NCBI RefSeq assembly: GCF_020524165.1
Contig: NZ_JAIVKU010000001.1
Location: 248,001 to 312,000 of the forward strand
Length of the DNA: 64,000 nucleotides
Source: Guptibacillus hwajinpoensis
GTDB lineage: Bacteria > Bacillota > Bacilli > Bacillales > Guptibacillaceae
Direction of reading: 5' to 3'
Shown here: positions 17,473 to 33,172 of the stretch, piece by piece
Layout: each line of letters opens with the position of its first letter
Position numbering within the stretch: position 1 is the first letter of the stretch
Notes under the pieces: model-generated
The model's database searches: none
The model's input: only the letters and a program-made list of their open reading frames with translations
What the model was told of the DNA's origin: nothing
Made by a program: the position numbers and the translations under genes

Positions 17473-18045
17473 GTGAATGAACAAACAGCGCGTCAAATCA
17501 CCCGTCATACGTTAGAAGCGCTTCAGGATCTTCAACAGGATGCGCGTCTTTCCAATCGTCACCTGCTTGTGATTGGAATGAGTTCAAGCGAAGTCATCGG
17601 TCAGCGAATTGGAACGGCTGGTACGATTTCAGCAGCAGAGGCAATTTATGAAAGTGTGAAAGTCTTTCAACAAGAAACGGGTGTTCAGCTTGCTTTTCAA
17701 TGCTGTGAGCATTTGAATCGAGCACTTGTTGTTGAGCGTGAAACGGCTGAAGCGAGAGGATACGATATCGTAGCCGCGATTCCGACAACACGAGCAGGTG
17801 GTTCGATGGCAACCCATGCTTATGCAAATATGAGTGACCCTGTACTTGTGGAGTTCATTTCTGCAGATGCTGGGATTGATATTGGTGATACGTTTATTGG
17901 TATGCACATACGCCATGTCGCAGTACCTGTGAGAGGAAGACATACGTCGATCGGCGAGGCTCACCTCACCATGGCACGCTCAAGACCAAAACTTATCGGT
18001 GGAGAACGGGCATCATATCCAGGGAAGAATGAACACTGCTTTTAG
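17473..18045 (+). CDS. ywlG: YwlG family protein (TIGR01440/DUF436)
   Basis: This 190-residue protein of unknown function is typical of Bacillus at this locus. It has family motifs LLVIGMSSSEVIGQRIG and RGRHTSIGEAHLTMARSRPK near the C-terminus. The GTG at 17473 is chosen because AAGGAGG (17458-17464, overlapping the rpiB stop) sits 8 nt before it; the longer frame to 17251 runs inside rpiB. It is co-transcribed with rpiB by position. Confidence 0.88.
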   Translation: MNEQTARQITRHTLEALQDLQQDARLSNRHLLVIGMSSSEVIGQRIGTAGTISAAEAIYESVKVFQQETGVQLAFQCCEHLNRALVVERETAEARGYDIVAAIPTTRAGGSMATHAYANMSDPVLVEFISADAGIDIGDTFIGMHIRHVAVPVRGRHTSIGEAHLTMARSRPKLIGGERASYPGKNEHCF

Positions 18046-18049
18046 GCTT

Positions 18050-18140
18050 AAAACCGAACAATAATTTAGTTCGTTTATCTAATATACGGATACGAACTTC
18101 TGTGGTACAATGCAATCGAGATGAAATACGAACTGTTCGT
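18050..18140 (+). promoter_or_regulatory. glyA control region: PurBox-like sites and extended -10 promoter
   Basis: AAAACCGAACAAT at 18050-18062 matches the PurR PurBox consensus AWWWCCGAACWWT at every position. An inverted AGTTCGT is at 18068-18074, TACGAACT at 18091-18098, and ACGAAC-T-GTTCGT at 18128-18140. The probable promoter is TGG-TACAAT (18103-18111). B. subtilis glyA is in the PurR regulon, which supports this reading. Confidence 0.65.
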
Positions 18141-18182
18141 GTTTGCGAATGGTAATTTGTGTGGGATGGAAAGGGGATATCA

Positions 18183-19430
18183 ATGCAAAACCTAGCAAAG
18201 CAGGATCAAGAACTTTTACAGGCAATGAAAGACGAGCTTGGCAGACAGCGCAGCAAGATTGAACTTATCGCATCAGAGAACTTTGTATCAGAAGCCGTGA
18301 TGGAGGCGCAAGGGTCTGTTTTAACAAACAAGTATGCGGAAGGCTATCCAGGCCGACGTTATTACGGTGGCTGTGAATATGTCGATGTCGCTGAAAATAT
18401 TGCAAGAGACCGTGCCAAGCAGTTATTTGGTGCAGAGCATGTGAACGTTCAGCCTCACTCAGGCGCACAAGCCAACATGGCGGTTTACTTCACCATTCTT
18501 GAGCAGGGTGATACGGTTCTTGGCATGAATCTTTCTCACGGCGGTCATTTGACGCACGGAAGCCCTGTGAACTTCAGTGGCGTGCAATATAACTTCGTGG
18601 AGTACGGCGTCGACAAGGATTCACACCGTATTGACTACGAAGATGTTCTTGAAAAAGCAAAAACCCATCGTCCAAAACTAATCGTTGCAGGTGCAAGTGC
18701 TTATCCGCGCGAAATTGATTTTAAACGATTCCGTGAAATTGCGGATGAAGTAGATGCGTACTTGATGGTCGATATGGCCCATATTGCAGGTCTTGTTGCT
18801 ACAGGACATCATCCGAATCCAGTGCCACACGCCCATTTCGTAACGACGACTACCCATAAAACACTTCGTGGACCGCGTGGCGGCATGATTCTTTGTAAAG
18901 AAGAATTTGCGAAGAAAATTGATAAGTCGATTTTCCCTGGTATTCAAGGGGGACCACTGATGCACGTGATCGCTGCAAAAGCGGTAGCCTTCGGAGAAGC
19001 TCTTTCTGACGATTTTAAAGCTTACTCAGAAAAAGTTGTAGCGAATGCTAGAAAACTTGCTTCAGCGCTTGAAAAAGAAGGCATTAATCTCGTTTCAAAC
19101 GGAACGGATAACCACCTTGTACTTCTCGACTTACAAAGCCTTGATTTAACAGGGAAAGTCGCTGAAAAAGCGCTTGATGATATTGGTATTACAACGAACA
19201 AAAATACGATTCCATTCGATCCACAAAGCCCATTCGTAACGAGCGGCCTTCGTATCGGTACAGCAGCCGTTACGTCACGCGGATTTGGGGAAGTAGAAAT
19301 GGAAGAAATCGCAAGTATCATTGGCGATGTATTGAAGCAGCACGAAAACGAAGATGCTCTTCAAAAAGCAGCGAAGCGTGTTCAAGAGCTTACTGACAAA
19401 TTCCCGATGTATGAAAACCTTTCTTATTAA
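18183..19430 (+). CDS. glyA: Serine hydroxymethyltransferase
   Basis: The 415-residue PLP enzyme converts serine and tetrahydrofolate to glycine and methylene-THF, the main one-carbon source. Conserved [20 protein letters not shown], and the PLP lysine in [14 protein letters not shown] (K226) are present. ATG at 18183 with AAGGGG 6 nt upstream gives the expected family start; an upstream in-frame ATG at 18159 lacks an SD. It has its own promoter and terminator. Confidence 0.97.
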   Translation: MQNLAKQDQELLQAMKDELGRQRSKIELIASENFVSEAVMEAQGSVLTNKYAEGYPGRRYYGGCEYVDVAENIARDRAKQLFGAEHVNVQPHSGAQANMAVYFTILEQGDTVLGMNLSHGGHLTHGSPVNFSGVQYNFVEYGVDKDSHRIDYEDVLEKAKTHRPKLIVAGASAYPREIDFKRFREIADEVDAYLMVDMAHIAGLVATGHHPNPVPHAHFVTTTTHKTLRGPRGGMILCKEEFAKKIDKSIFPGIQGGPLMHVIAAKAVAFGEALSDDFKAYSEKVVANARKLASALEKEGINLVSNGTDNHLVLLDLQSLDLTGKVAEKALDDIGITTNKNTIPFDPQSPFVTSGLRIGTAAVTSRGFGEVEMEEIASIIGDVLKQHENEDALQKAAKRVQELTDKFPMYENLSY

Positions 19431-19440
19431 ATAGACACTG

Positions 19441-19473
19441 ACGCCGGGAGATGCTTATTTCCCGGCGTTTTTC
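19441..19473 (+). terminator. Rho-independent terminator after glyA
   Basis: 9-bp GC-rich stem (19441-19449 with 19460-19468) and a T-run. Confidence 0.9.
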
Positions 19474-19496
19474 TAAAATGATGGCCGTTCGTCATT

Positions 19497-19511
19497 AGAT
19501 CGGAAGAGCGT
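19497..19511 (+). other. 15-base match to Illumina adapter sequence
   Basis: AGATCGGAAGAGCGT matches the first 15 bases of the Illumina TruSeq read-2 adapter exactly; the next base (G instead of C) diverges. It lies between the glyA terminator and the upp promoter, in non-coding DNA. It may be a residual adapter left at an assembly join, or chance. Confidence 0.5.
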
Positions 19512-19536
19512 GAATATTTCATCATCTTAGAAAGCC

Positions 19537-19565
19537 TTGAATCAATCCACGTTTTTCTGTAAAAT
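19537..19565 (+). promoter_or_regulatory. SigA promoter of upp
   Basis: TTGAAT (19537-19542), a 17-nt spacer, TAAAAT (19560-19565), about 50 bp before the start codon. Confidence 0.72.
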
Positions 19566-19615
19566 TGCGAAGAAGATTTAGGAACGAAACCAAAACGAAA
19601 AGGGGAGTGCATACG

Positions 19616-20245
19616 ATGGGTAAAGTATACGTGTTCGATCATCCGTTGATTCAGCATAAGCTTACATACATTCGTGATGAGAAAACTGGAACGAAGGAGT
19701 TCCGTGAACTTGTGGATGAAGTAGCAGCATTGATGGCTTACGAAATTACAAGAGAGCTTCCAACTGAAGAAGTGATGGTGAAAACGCCTGTAACCGAAGC
19801 GAAATCAAAGGTACTTTCTGGTAAGAAGCTTGGACTAGTTCCAATCCTTAGAGCTGGACTTGGCATGACAGACGGGATTCTCAAACTGATTCCTGCTGCT
19901 AAAGTTGGCCACGTTGGTCTTTACCGTGATCCTGAAACGCTTCAGCCGGTAGAATACTATGTAAAGCTTCCTGCTGACATTGAAGAACGTGAATTCATCG
20001 TGATTGATCCAATGCTTGCAACGGGCGGTTCTGCTGTTGAAGCAATCAATTCCCTTAAAAAACGTGGAGCAAAAAACATTAAAATGATGTGTCTGATTGC
20101 AGCACCTGAAGGCGTAGAACTTCTAAACGAGGCGCATCCTGATGTAGACATTTACATTGCAGGTCTTGATGAGAAGCTAAACGAAAAAGGATACATTGTT
20201 CCAGGTCTTGGCGATGCCGGAGACCGTCTATACGGAACAAAATAA
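19616..20245 (+). CDS. upp: Uracil phosphoribosyltransferase
   Basis: The 209-residue enzyme makes UMP from uracil and PRPP in pyrimidine salvage. It begins [17 protein letters not shown] and carries [11 protein letters not shown], the PRPP-binding loop [12 protein letters not shown], and the uracil-binding C-terminal [21 protein letters not shown] at 19616 follows AGGGGAG; the frame further upstream has no SD. The glyA-upp order is as in B. subtilis. Confidence 0.97.
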   Translation: MGKVYVFDHPLIQHKLTYIRDEKTGTKEFRELVDEVAALMAYEITRELPTEEVMVKTPVTEAKSKVLSGKKLGLVPILRAGLGMTDGILKLIPAAKVGHVGLYRDPETLQPVEYYVKLPADIEEREFIVIDPMLATGGSAVEAINSLKKRGAKNIKMMCLIAAPEGVELLNEAHPDVDIYIAGLDEKLNEKGYIVPGLGDAGDRLYGTK

Positions 20246-20250
20246 TAACG

Positions 20251-20284
20251 AAAAAACTCTTCCTTAAATGGAAGAGTTTTTTTG
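20251..20284 (+). terminator. Rho-independent terminator after upp
   Basis: 12-bp stem (20252-20263 with 20270-20281), 6-nt loop, then T-run. Confidence 0.92.
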
Positions 20285-20334
20285 TTGCAACGTCCTAAAA
20301 TGTGATAAAAAAGTGACAAATTCCGTCTTAAATG

Positions 20335-20358
20335 ACAGGGAATGATTCCCTGTTTTCT
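20335..20358 (+). other. Terminator-like hairpin upstream of the atp promoter
   Basis: A perfect 8-bp stem (20335-20342 with 20346-20353), 3-nt loop and TTTCTCT. It may act as a second terminator insulating the atp operon from upp. Confidence 0.55.
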
Positions 20359-20466
20359 CTGATTAACACAACTCTGCTCGTGTAAGCGTTACTATCCTTG
20401 GTATTACTGGGTTTTTTAAGTGTTTTTCTATTTGTGAATTTGATCACACCATTTCCTCTAAACGCA

Positions 20467-20495
20467 TTGACATCAAGTACACCCTATTGTAGACT
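20467..20495 (+). promoter_or_regulatory. Probable SigA promoter of the atp operon
   Basis: A consensus TTGACA (20467-20472), 17-nt spacer, then TAGACT (20490-20495, 4 of 6). It is 84 bp before the first atp gene; the 293-base gap 20285-20578 otherwise holds only the hairpin at 20335. Confidence 0.65.
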
Positions 20496-20578
20496 TACAA
20501 AGGGTATAGTGATAAGGTTTTCATTTGCTCGATACATCCTTTTCAATGACTCACCTTTATAGCAAAGGGGCGCTTTAT

Positions 20579-20776
20579 TTGAAGGCGATGGCACTCTATA
20601 CAACAATCCTTTCTTATCTTGTTGGATCGATCCTTGCGGGGGTATTTTTGGGAAGATGGATGGATCGTCTATTCGACACATTTCCACTTTTTCTCATAAT
20701 TGGTCTTTTGCTCGGTTTGGGCGGAGGAATTTATGGATTGGTTCGTCTTCTACATAAGTTTACAGGGGAAGATTAA
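20579..20776 (+). CDS. atpZ: AtpZ/AtpI-family small membrane protein
   Basis: About 65 residues with two transmembrane helices (TTILSYLVGSILAGVFLGRW and LFLIIGLLLGLGGGIYGLV) and the AtpZ-type FLGRWMDRLF signature. AtpZ is encoded first in the atp operon of some Bacillaceae, notably alkaliphiles, and with AtpI aids ATP synthase assembly or stability. The TTG at 20579 is preferred (AAGGGG 8 nt upstream); the ATG at 20588 is an alternative. Its stop directly abuts the atpI ATG. Confidence 0.82.
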   Translation: MKAMALYTTILSYLVGSILAGVFLGRWMDRLFDTFPLFLIIGLLLGLGGGIYGLVRLLHKFTGED

Positions 20777-21875
<1,099 letters not shown>

Positions 21876-21920
21876 ACACTGGGTACAATGAGTTTTGATT
21901 ATATAAAAACTATTTTATGA

Positions 21921-22154
<234 letters not shown>

Positions 22155-22190
22155 TTTAAGAACTTTATAGTGATGTTGGATCGTTTCATG

Positions 22191-22226
22191 ATGGCGAAGA
22201 AAGTTTCGAAATGAAACCTTCGCCAT
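22191..22226 (+). other. Intercistronic stem-loop, atpE-atpF
   Basis: Arms 22191-22199 and 22218-22226 are perfect 9-base complements, with an inner GTTTC/GAAAC stem. It could protect the atpE message or cause partial termination; the following TCGTTTTG is a weak T-run. Confidence 0.7.
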
Positions 22227-22239
22227 TCGTTTTGTATGA

Positions 22240-23321
<1,082 letters not shown>

Positions 23322-23334
23322 AAGATAGGGGTGA

Positions 23335-24849
<1,515 letters not shown>

Positions 24850-24856
24850 GAGGGAT

Positions 24857-24872
24857 GCGGCGGAAACGCCGC
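24857..24872 (+). other. Intercistronic stem-loop, atpA-atpG
   Basis: Perfect 6-bp all-GC stem GCGGCG/CGCCGC with a GAAA tetraloop, 8 bases after the atpA stop and about 27 before atpG. Confidence 0.6.
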
Positions 24873-24898
24873 GGCCAGCTTAAAAGGTGGTGAAATGA

Positions 24899-25762
<864 letters not shown>

Positions 25763-25789
25763 AAACGGAATGAAATAGATAGTCTTAAT

Positions 25790-25819
25790 TGCCAAATAAG
25801 GACGATTCTTGTTTTGGCA
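25790..25819 (+). other. Intercistronic stem-loop, atpG-atpD
   Basis: TGCCAAA (25790-25796) pairs with TTTGGCA (25813-25819); the loop is 16 nt. Confidence 0.5.
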
Positions 25820-25825
25820 GCTTAA

Positions 25826-27254
<1,429 letters not shown>

Positions 27255-27256
<2 letters not shown>

Positions 27257-27307
27257 ATCAAAAGTAGTGCGGAGACCAAACGCGTCTACCGCACGAACTT
27301 TTGATTT
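27255..27307 (+). other. Long intercistronic stem-loop, atpD-atpC
   Basis: An outer 11-bp perfect stem (27255-27265 with 27297-27307), then 6 bp (27267-27272 with 27289-27294), then 4 bp (27273-27276 with 27284-27287) around a 7-nt loop. It begins within the atpD stop codon. No T-run follows. Confidence 0.75.
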
Positions 27308-27343
27308 AGTGGCGATTAGCTAAATTTCTTTTACTTTCTCTAA

Positions 27344-27775
<432 letters not shown>

Positions 27776-27780
27776 ATGGA

Positions 27781-27818
27781 AAGCACCGGCGGGATGTTCC
27801 CGCTGGTGCTTTTTTTGT
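27781..27818. terminator. Terminator of the atp operon
   Basis: 14-bp stem (27781-27794 with 27798-27811, one G-U pair), 3-nt loop, then T-run. It also lies just beyond the end of the convergent DUF1697 gene. Confidence 0.93.
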
Positions 27819-27820
27819 AT

Positions 27821-28381
27821 TTAAATCTGTACATTCGGTAGCATGTGATCTATTTTGTTAATCGTTTTCCAATTCCGCACCGTGGCGTACTCGTTTGAAC
27901 GCGTTACGTAGCTCGCAAGTTTTGAGTTTCGAATGCTATCATAAAAAAGTAGATAAATTTCTCTGCCTCTAATCTCACATTTTTCTGTTTCAGATACATA
28001 GGTAAGAAGCTTTTGTTCAGATTCTTTTAAAAGAGGCTCTGCTAACATCGCGACATAAAAACTTTCCCCAGTGGCCACTTCCTTCGCTTTTGAAATTTGT
28101 TCATCATGAAAAGGGGAGTTTTCGATGATGTTCTTCCACTCTATCGCAGTTCTTAAAACGATAGGGACTTTTAATCCGAACTGTTTCGCGATGATCTCTT
28201 CCATCTTTTTTCTTAAAAGGTTTTCAGCTTCTTCAGATTCAAACAAAACATTCCCGCTTTGAATATATGTTTTCACATTCTGAAACCCATCACTTGAAAG
28301 GGCATCCCGCAATTCGGCCATTTTGATTTTGTTTTTTCCACCAACGTTGATTCCTCTTAATAATGCGATATAGTTTGTCAT
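27821..28381 (-). CDS. DUF1697 family protein
   Basis: This 186-residue protein begins MTNYIALLRGINVGGKNKIKM and has the YIQSGNVLF segment typical of the DUF1697 family. The function is unknown. It lies between the atp and nuo operons, on the opposite strand; its 3' end meets the atp terminator. SD AAGGTGG is near the ATG. Confidence 0.85.
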   Translation of the reverse strand: MTNYIALLRGINVGGKNKIKMAELRDALSSDGFQNVKTYIQSGNVLFESEEAENLLRKKMEEIIAKQFGLKVPIVLRTAIEWKNIIENSPFHDEQISKAKEVATGESFYVAMLAEPLLKESEQKLLTYVSETEKCEIRGREIYLLFYDSIRNSKLASYVTRSNEYATVRNWKTINKIDHMLPNVQI

Positions 28382-28436
28382 TTTCGTCCCACCTTCTTTT
28401 GTTGGTTAACTACGGGAAGTTAAGGTAGTAATCCTT

Positions 28437-28925
28437 CTATTTTCTACTACTTTCTTTTAGATAATCTTCTCTTAAGACAATCCGCAACTGTTTTTGATCA
28501 TACACCTCATTCCATTTCCTCTGTGGTTGAACAAAGCTACTTTGTAACAAATAATCAGACGGATAGGTTTCAAGCAGCTTCCAAATCTGCTTTTGAATCA
28601 CTTCAATGTTGTGATCGGTTAAGGGGTTTAAATCAGTTAGTTGCTCATTCATAACGGCAATAAATTCTTCTTTTTCCTCGCTTGTTGCCCTTTTTTTGAA
28701 ATAGCCCCACATATGTTGGAGTGTTGTCCGCATACCCTTTTTAGTATAGGGGAGAGTTAAGGTTTTCTTTAGTAAGTCATAGACATCAAGCAGCTCTTCA
28801 GGTGATTGCGCTTTTTTTAACGCTTCTCCTATGTTTTTGTAATGCTCATAGCCTTTCGCCATCACCGTATATTTATTTCTTGCCCACAGCTTTTCTGTTA
28901 TCGGTCGGATTCGTTTGTTGCTCAT
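28437..28925 (-). CDS. YbgA-like protein (DUF1722)
   Basis: This 162-residue helical protein has LWARNKYTVMAKGYEHYKNIG and a LPYTKKGMRTTLQHMWGYF core, resembling E. coli YbgA (DUF1722). The domain is found alone or fused in DNA-repair-linked proteins, but no activity can be assigned. It ends 56 bp upstream of the DUF1697 start and could be co-transcribed with it. Confidence 0.75.
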   Translation of the reverse strand: MSNKRIRPITEKLWARNKYTVMAKGYEHYKNIGEALKKAQSPEELLDVYDLLKKTLTLPYTKKGMRTTLQHMWGYFKKRATSEEKEEFIAVMNEQLTDLNPLTDHNIEVIQKQIWKLLETYPSDYLLQSSFVQPQRKWNEVYDQKQLRIVLREDYLKESSRK

Positions 28926-29045
28926 TCGATCACCTCTGTTCGAAATTTAAAAAAAACTTACAAATAAAAGCAAGAATAAGAGTGGGGATGTTGAATTAGT
29001 ATACAAGACTAGCAACTTTACAGCACGATGAGAGGAGAGACCTTC

Positions 29046-29423
29046 ATGGGTGAATCGCTTAACGTGTACCAAAATAGTTACCTCTTCGTAATCATGTTCC
29101 TTTTCCTTGGCCTTCTCCTTCCAACTGTTGCCCTAACAGCAGGAAGATTCCTTCGTCCCTCAAAACCAACATCTGAGAAACAAACAACCTATGAAAGTGG
29201 CATTGAGCCGTTTCACCAAAGCTGGATTCAGTATAACGTTCGTTATTATTTATTTGGATTGCTTTTTGTCATCTTTGATGTCGAAACCGTTTTCTTGTAT
29301 CCATGGGCGGTAGCCTATCAAAAGCTTGGTTTCTTTGCGTTCATCGAAATGATGATCTTTATTGTCATGCTATTAATTGGCTTACTATACGCTTGGAAGA
29401 AGAAGGTGTTGAAATGGATTTAA
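29046..29423 (+). CDS. nuoA: NADH-quinone oxidoreductase subunit A
   Basis: The 125-residue subunit has three helices, with the conserved TYESGIEPF and [12 protein letters not shown] loop motifs. ATG at 29046 is chosen since AGAGGAGAGA (29031-29040) sits just upstream; the ATG at 29028 would place that SD inside the gene. First gene of an 11-gene nuo operon. It overlaps nuoB by 10 bases. Confidence 0.94.
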   Translation: MGESLNVYQNSYLFVIMFLFLGLLLPTVALTAGRFLRPSKPTSEKQTTYESGIEPFHQSWIQYNVRYYLFGLLFVIFDVETVFLYPWAVAYQKLGFFAFIEMMIFIVMLLIGLLYAWKKKVLKWI

Positions 29424-29932
29424 ACTTAGAAAATATAACGCCGGAAGAATATGAGGAAATGAAGCACAATGTTTTCCTTGCAACCCTTGAAAATGTAAAG
29501 GCCTGGGCACGAAGCAATTCGCTCTGGCCGTTAACGTTTGGTCTCGCCTGCTGTGCCATTGAGATGATGGGTTCTGGTGCTTCTCACTATGACTTAGACC
29601 GCTTTGGAACGTTTTTTCGAACGTCCCCAAGACAGTCTGATGTGATGATTGTATCAGGAACCGTAACGAAAAAAATGGCTCCTGTATTAAAACGTCTCTA
29701 TGATCAGATGCCAGAACCAAAATGGGTCATTGCGATGGGTTCATGTGCGACAGCGGGCGGTCCATATATTAACTCCTATGCCGTTGTAAAAGGAGTGGAT
29801 CAAATTGTCCCCGTTGATGTGTATATCCCTGGCTGCCCGCCAAATCCAGCAGCCCTTATATACGGAATCAACAAACTACAAGAAAAAATCCGCTATGAAG
29901 CGCGCACCGGAAAGCGGGTGACGAATCGATGA
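29414..29932 (+). CDS. nuoB: NADH-quinone oxidoreductase subunit B
   Basis: The 172-residue subunit carries the N2 Fe-S cluster. Its cysteines are in [18 protein letters not shown] and [10 protein letters not shown] at 29414 gives [15 protein letters not shown]; the frame upstream only shadows nuoA. It overlaps both neighbours. Confidence 0.96.
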   Translation: MDLNLENITPEEYEEMKHNVFLATLENVKAWARSNSLWPLTFGLACCAIEMMGSGASHYDLDRFGTFFRTSPRQSDVMIVSGTVTKKMAPVLKRLYDQMPEPKWVIAMGSCATAGGPYINSYAVVKGVDQIVPVDVYIPGCPPNPAALIYGINKLQEKIRYEARTGKRVTNR

Positions 29933-31047
29933 GCGATCAAACACCTGAAGAGCTGGCGGAAGCAAAACGAAAGGCCGTAGAAGAAGCAAAGCGGAAGGCG
30001 GCTGAGTTACGGAAAAAGAAGGCGGAAGCCGAGAATCCTGCTGATGACCTTGAACTTCAAAAGAAAAAAGCGGTCGCAGCAGCTAAAGCAAAAGCCGCAG
30101 CGCTTAAAAAGCAAAAAGAAATGGAGAAAAGTGAAGAGAATAGCGTAGCGGAGGAAGAAGACGTTGCGCTTGCGAAAAAAAAGGCAGTCGCTGCCGCAAA
30201 GGCGAAAGCGGCGGCATTGAAAAAACAAAAAGAATTGAAACAAAACGAAACAGACGAGGAAGCATCGGAAGAAGACATCGCACTTGCGAAAAAGAAAGCG
30301 GTTGCTGCCGCAAAGGCGAAGGCAGCTGCGTTGAAAAAGCAGAAAGAAATGGAGAATGACGGTGGCGTTGAGGAAGAAGCTACTCTTGCGAAAAAGAAAG
30401 CTGTAGCGGCGGCAAAAGCGAAAGCCGCAGCTCTAAGAAAGCAAAAAGAGGCGGGTAATTCCGAAGCTGCTGATCAGAAAGAAAAAGCGATTGCAGCTGC
30501 AAAGGCAAAAGCCGCTGCAGCTAAAGCGAAAAAAGCAGCTACAGAAGAGGATGAGCCGGCAGCCCCTTCACCCAATCAGCCCGTGCTTGATCGCTACCTT
30601 CATATCATTCAAGAAAATCTCGGAGACGACCTTCTTGAAGAGGCGTACATTAATCGGCTCGCAAAAGATGTTCCAACGCTTGTTGCAAAGAAAGAGACAT
30701 ACCTTAAAGTGGCGCAGTTCCTTAAATATAATGAGCTGCTCGCTTTTGATTATCTTTCTGAAACGCACGGCACCGATTTTGAGACGCATATGGAAATTTA
30801 CAACCACCTATACTCGTATCAAAATCACCAGAGCGTCGCACTTAAAGTGAAAATGGACCGAAACGAACCGGTCATTGATTCGCTCACATCGCTGTGGGCT
30901 GGGGCAAACTGGCCAGAACGAGAAGGGTATGACCTGCTCGGCATTATCTTTAAAGGACATCCGAATTTAACGAGAATCATGATGCCAGATGATTGGGTCG
31001 GTCATCCGCTTCGAAAAGATTATGAGCCTTATGATGTGGAGGTGTAG
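29929..31047 (+). CDS. nuoC: NADH-quinone oxidoreductase subunit C with a long Ala/Lys repeat extension
   Basis: In this 372-residue protein, residues about 218-372 form the 30-kDa complex I domain (ending [17 protein letters not shown]). The N-terminal ~215 residues are built from about five copies of an Ala/Lys block ([20 protein letters not shown]) separated by acidic spacers, at DNA spacing of roughly 90-120 bp (30061, 30175, 30290, 30391, 30480). The charge pattern suggests a long helical arm. Such Lys/Ala extensions occur in other Bacillus NuoC proteins; their role is unclear. It overlaps nuoB by 4 bases. Confidence 0.93.
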   Translation: MSDQTPEELAEAKRKAVEEAKRKAAELRKKKAEAENPADDLELQKKKAVAAAKAKAAALKKQKEMEKSEENSVAEEEDVALAKKKAVAAAKAKAAALKKQKELKQNETDEEASEEDIALAKKKAVAAAKAKAAALKKQKEMENDGGVEEEATLAKKKAVAAAKAKAAALRKQKEAGNSEAADQKEKAIAAAKAKAAAAKAKKAATEEDEPAAPSPNQPVLDRYLHIIQENLGDDLLEEAYINRLAKDVPTLVAKKETYLKVAQFLKYNELLAFDYLSETHGTDFETHMEIYNHLYSYQNHQSVALKVKMDRNEPVIDSLTSLWAGANWPEREGYDLLGIIFKGHPNLTRIMMPDDWVGHPLRKDYEPYDVEV

Positions 31048-31049
31048 CG

Positions 31050-32147
31050 ATGATTCGGACAGAGGAAATGCTATTAAATGTAGGTCCACAGCATCCGAGT
31101 ACGCATGGCGTCTTTCGCATCGTGCTGAAAATTGATGGAGAAGTCATCAAAGAAGCAAAGCCTGTCATTGGCTACTTGCATAGAGGCACAGAGAAAATTG
31201 CTGAGAACTTGCAATATACACAAATAATCCCGTACACGGATCGAATGGACTACCTCGCAGCCATGACGAATAATTATATCCTTTGTCATGCCGTTGAAAC
31301 AATGATGGCTATGGACATTCCCGAACGCGCAGATTATCTTCGCGTTATTGTGATGGAGCTCGGAAGGATCGCGAGTCATCTTGTTTGGTTCGGAACGTAC
31401 CTTCTGGATATTGGCGCGATGAGTCCATTTCTTTATGCTTTCAGAGAGCGAGAAGTGATCATTAATTTGTTGACGGAGATCTCGGGTGGACGATTGACAT
31501 TTAATTATATGCGCGTTGGTGGGGTGAAGTGGGATGCGCCTGAAGGCTGGCTCGACAAGGTGCGGGAATTTGTGCCGTATATGAGAGAGCAGCTTGCTGG
31601 CTACCATGATCTTGTAACAGGGAATGAAATTTTTATGGCGAGAATGAAGGGGGTGGGCGCATATTCCAAACAAAAAGCGCTTGCTTACTCGTTGAGCGGG
31701 GCCAACCTTCGCTGTACAGGCGTGCAGTGGGACCTCAGGAAAAATGAGCCTTATTCCCTTTACGATCGCTTTCAGTTTGAGGTCCCGGTTTTTCCCCAAG
31801 GTGATGCTCTAGCCCGCTACAACTGTCGCATGGCTGAAATTGAAGAGGCACTGAAAATTGTGGAACAGGCTGTGGGGCAAATTTCTGACGGACCGATTAT
31901 GGCAAAAGTACCGCGGATCATTAAGCCCCCTGCTGGTGAGACTTATGTTCGCATTGAATCGCCCCGCGGAGAGATTGGCTGCTATATTGCTTCAAAAGGA
32001 AAAAAAGAGCCGTACCGTCTGAAATTTCGTCGGCCATCCTTTTATAACCTTCAAATCCTACCTGAGTTACTCGAAGGAGAAAACATTTCGAATTTAATCG
32101 CGATTCTCGGCGGTATCGATATTGTGCTCGGGGAGGTGGACGGCTAA
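31050..32147 (+). CDS. nuoD: NADH-quinone oxidoreductase subunit D
   Basis: The 365-residue 49-kDa-type subunit forms part of the quinone site. It starts near NVGPQHPSTHGVFR and contains GYLHRGTEKIAE, DYLAAMTNN and RGEIGCYI. Its stop overlaps the nuoH start (TAATG). Confidence 0.96.
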   Translation: MIRTEEMLLNVGPQHPSTHGVFRIVLKIDGEVIKEAKPVIGYLHRGTEKIAENLQYTQIIPYTDRMDYLAAMTNNYILCHAVETMMAMDIPERADYLRVIVMELGRIASHLVWFGTYLLDIGAMSPFLYAFREREVIINLLTEISGGRLTFNYMRVGGVKWDAPEGWLDKVREFVPYMREQLAGYHDLVTGNEIFMARMKGVGAYSKQKALAYSLSGANLRCTGVQWDLRKNEPYSLYDRFQFEVPVFPQGDALARYNCRMAEIEEALKIVEQAVGQISDGPIMAKVPRIIKPPAGETYVRIESPRGEIGCYIASKGKKEPYRLKFRRPSFYNLQILPELLEGENISNLIAILGGIDIVLGEVDG

Positions 32148-33154
32148 TGATCAATGATATGCTTGCTTCCCAACCAGGTTACTGGCAGACGCTAGGTTTT
32201 TTCCTTGTCAGTGCCGCCATGTTAATGGTTGTACTCGGATTCGTTACGTACGCGATTTTAGCCGAGAGAAAAGTACTTGGCTTTATGCAGCTACGTCATG
32301 GGCCAAATAGAGTAGGTGGCCGGTTCGGTTTGCTACAAACGGTTGCTGACGTATTAAAGCTACTACTAAAGGAAGATACGATTCCACGCGATGCGGATCG
32401 CCCACTCTTTATCATTGCACCAGTGGTTGCCTTTGCGCCAGCTTTTATCGTAATCGCCGCCCTTCCGCTAACTGAACAGGTGTCCTTTGCGAATATCGGC
32501 GTTGGCTTGCTTTATTATATTGCGATTTCTGGTATTTCTACGATTGGCATTCTTGCGGGGGGATGGGCATCAAACAATAAATACGCACTGCTTGGTAGTA
32601 TGCGATCAGCGGCTCAGATGATTTCCTATGAAATTCCGCTTGTGATGAGTGTTGTAGGAATTGTGCTCTTAACAGGGTCGTTAAATCTTAACACCATTAT
32701 TGCGGAACAGGAATCCGTTGCATTTCTTTTTAAACAGCCGCTTGCGTTCTTCATTTTTTTGATTGCATCGGTTGCGGAACTGAATCGTACCCCATTTGAT
32801 TTACCAGAAGCAGAATCAGAGCTCGTTGCAGGTTATCATGTTGAATACTCAGGGTTTCGGTTTGCTTTCTTTATGCTAGCGGAATACGTTTACTTGTTTG
32901 CGATGGCTTCGTTAACGACCATTCTGTTTCTCGGAGGCTGGCAGGCGATTCCATTCTTAACCTTTATACCAGGTGCAGTCTGGTTCGCGCTTAAATTTAT
33001 CGCGATTGTCTTCCTAATGATCTGGATTCGCGGCACATTTCCTCGTCTCCGAGCTGATCAGCTTATGTCTTTCGGATGGAAAATCCTTTTGCCGCTCGCT
33101 TTAGTAAATATTTTTCTCACGACCGTCGTGATTGAAATCATTCGCTCATTCTAA
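32147..33154 (+). CDS. nuoH: NADH-quinone oxidoreductase subunit H
   Basis: The 335-residue membrane subunit lies next to the quinone chamber. About eight helices; signatures ERKVLGFMQLRHGPNRVG and ELNRTPFDLPEAESELVAG are present. Translationally coupled to nuoD. Confidence 0.96.
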   Translation: MINDMLASQPGYWQTLGFFLVSAAMLMVVLGFVTYAILAERKVLGFMQLRHGPNRVGGRFGLLQTVADVLKLLLKEDTIPRDADRPLFIIAPVVAFAPAFIVIAALPLTEQVSFANIGVGLLYYIAISGISTIGILAGGWASNNKYALLGSMRSAAQMISYEIPLVMSVVGIVLLTGSLNLNTIIAEQESVAFLFKQPLAFFIFLIASVAELNRTPFDLPEAESELVAGYHVEYSGFRFAFFMLAEYVYLFAMASLTTILFLGGWQAIPFLTFIPGAVWFALKFIAIVFLMIWIRGTFPRLRADQLMSFGWKILLPLALVNIFLTTVVIEIIRSF

Positions 33155-33172
33155 ACAAGGGAGGAAGCCAAC

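Noticed and set aside
30007..30313. Minus-strand Cys/Phe-rich frames opposite the nuoC repeats
   Set aside because: They are the antisense shadow of the Ala/Lys-rich coding repeats.
30061..30530. Regularly spaced repeats in nuoC as a CRISPR-like array
   Set aside because: Repeats are in frame, encode a continuous protein and vary at synonymous positions.
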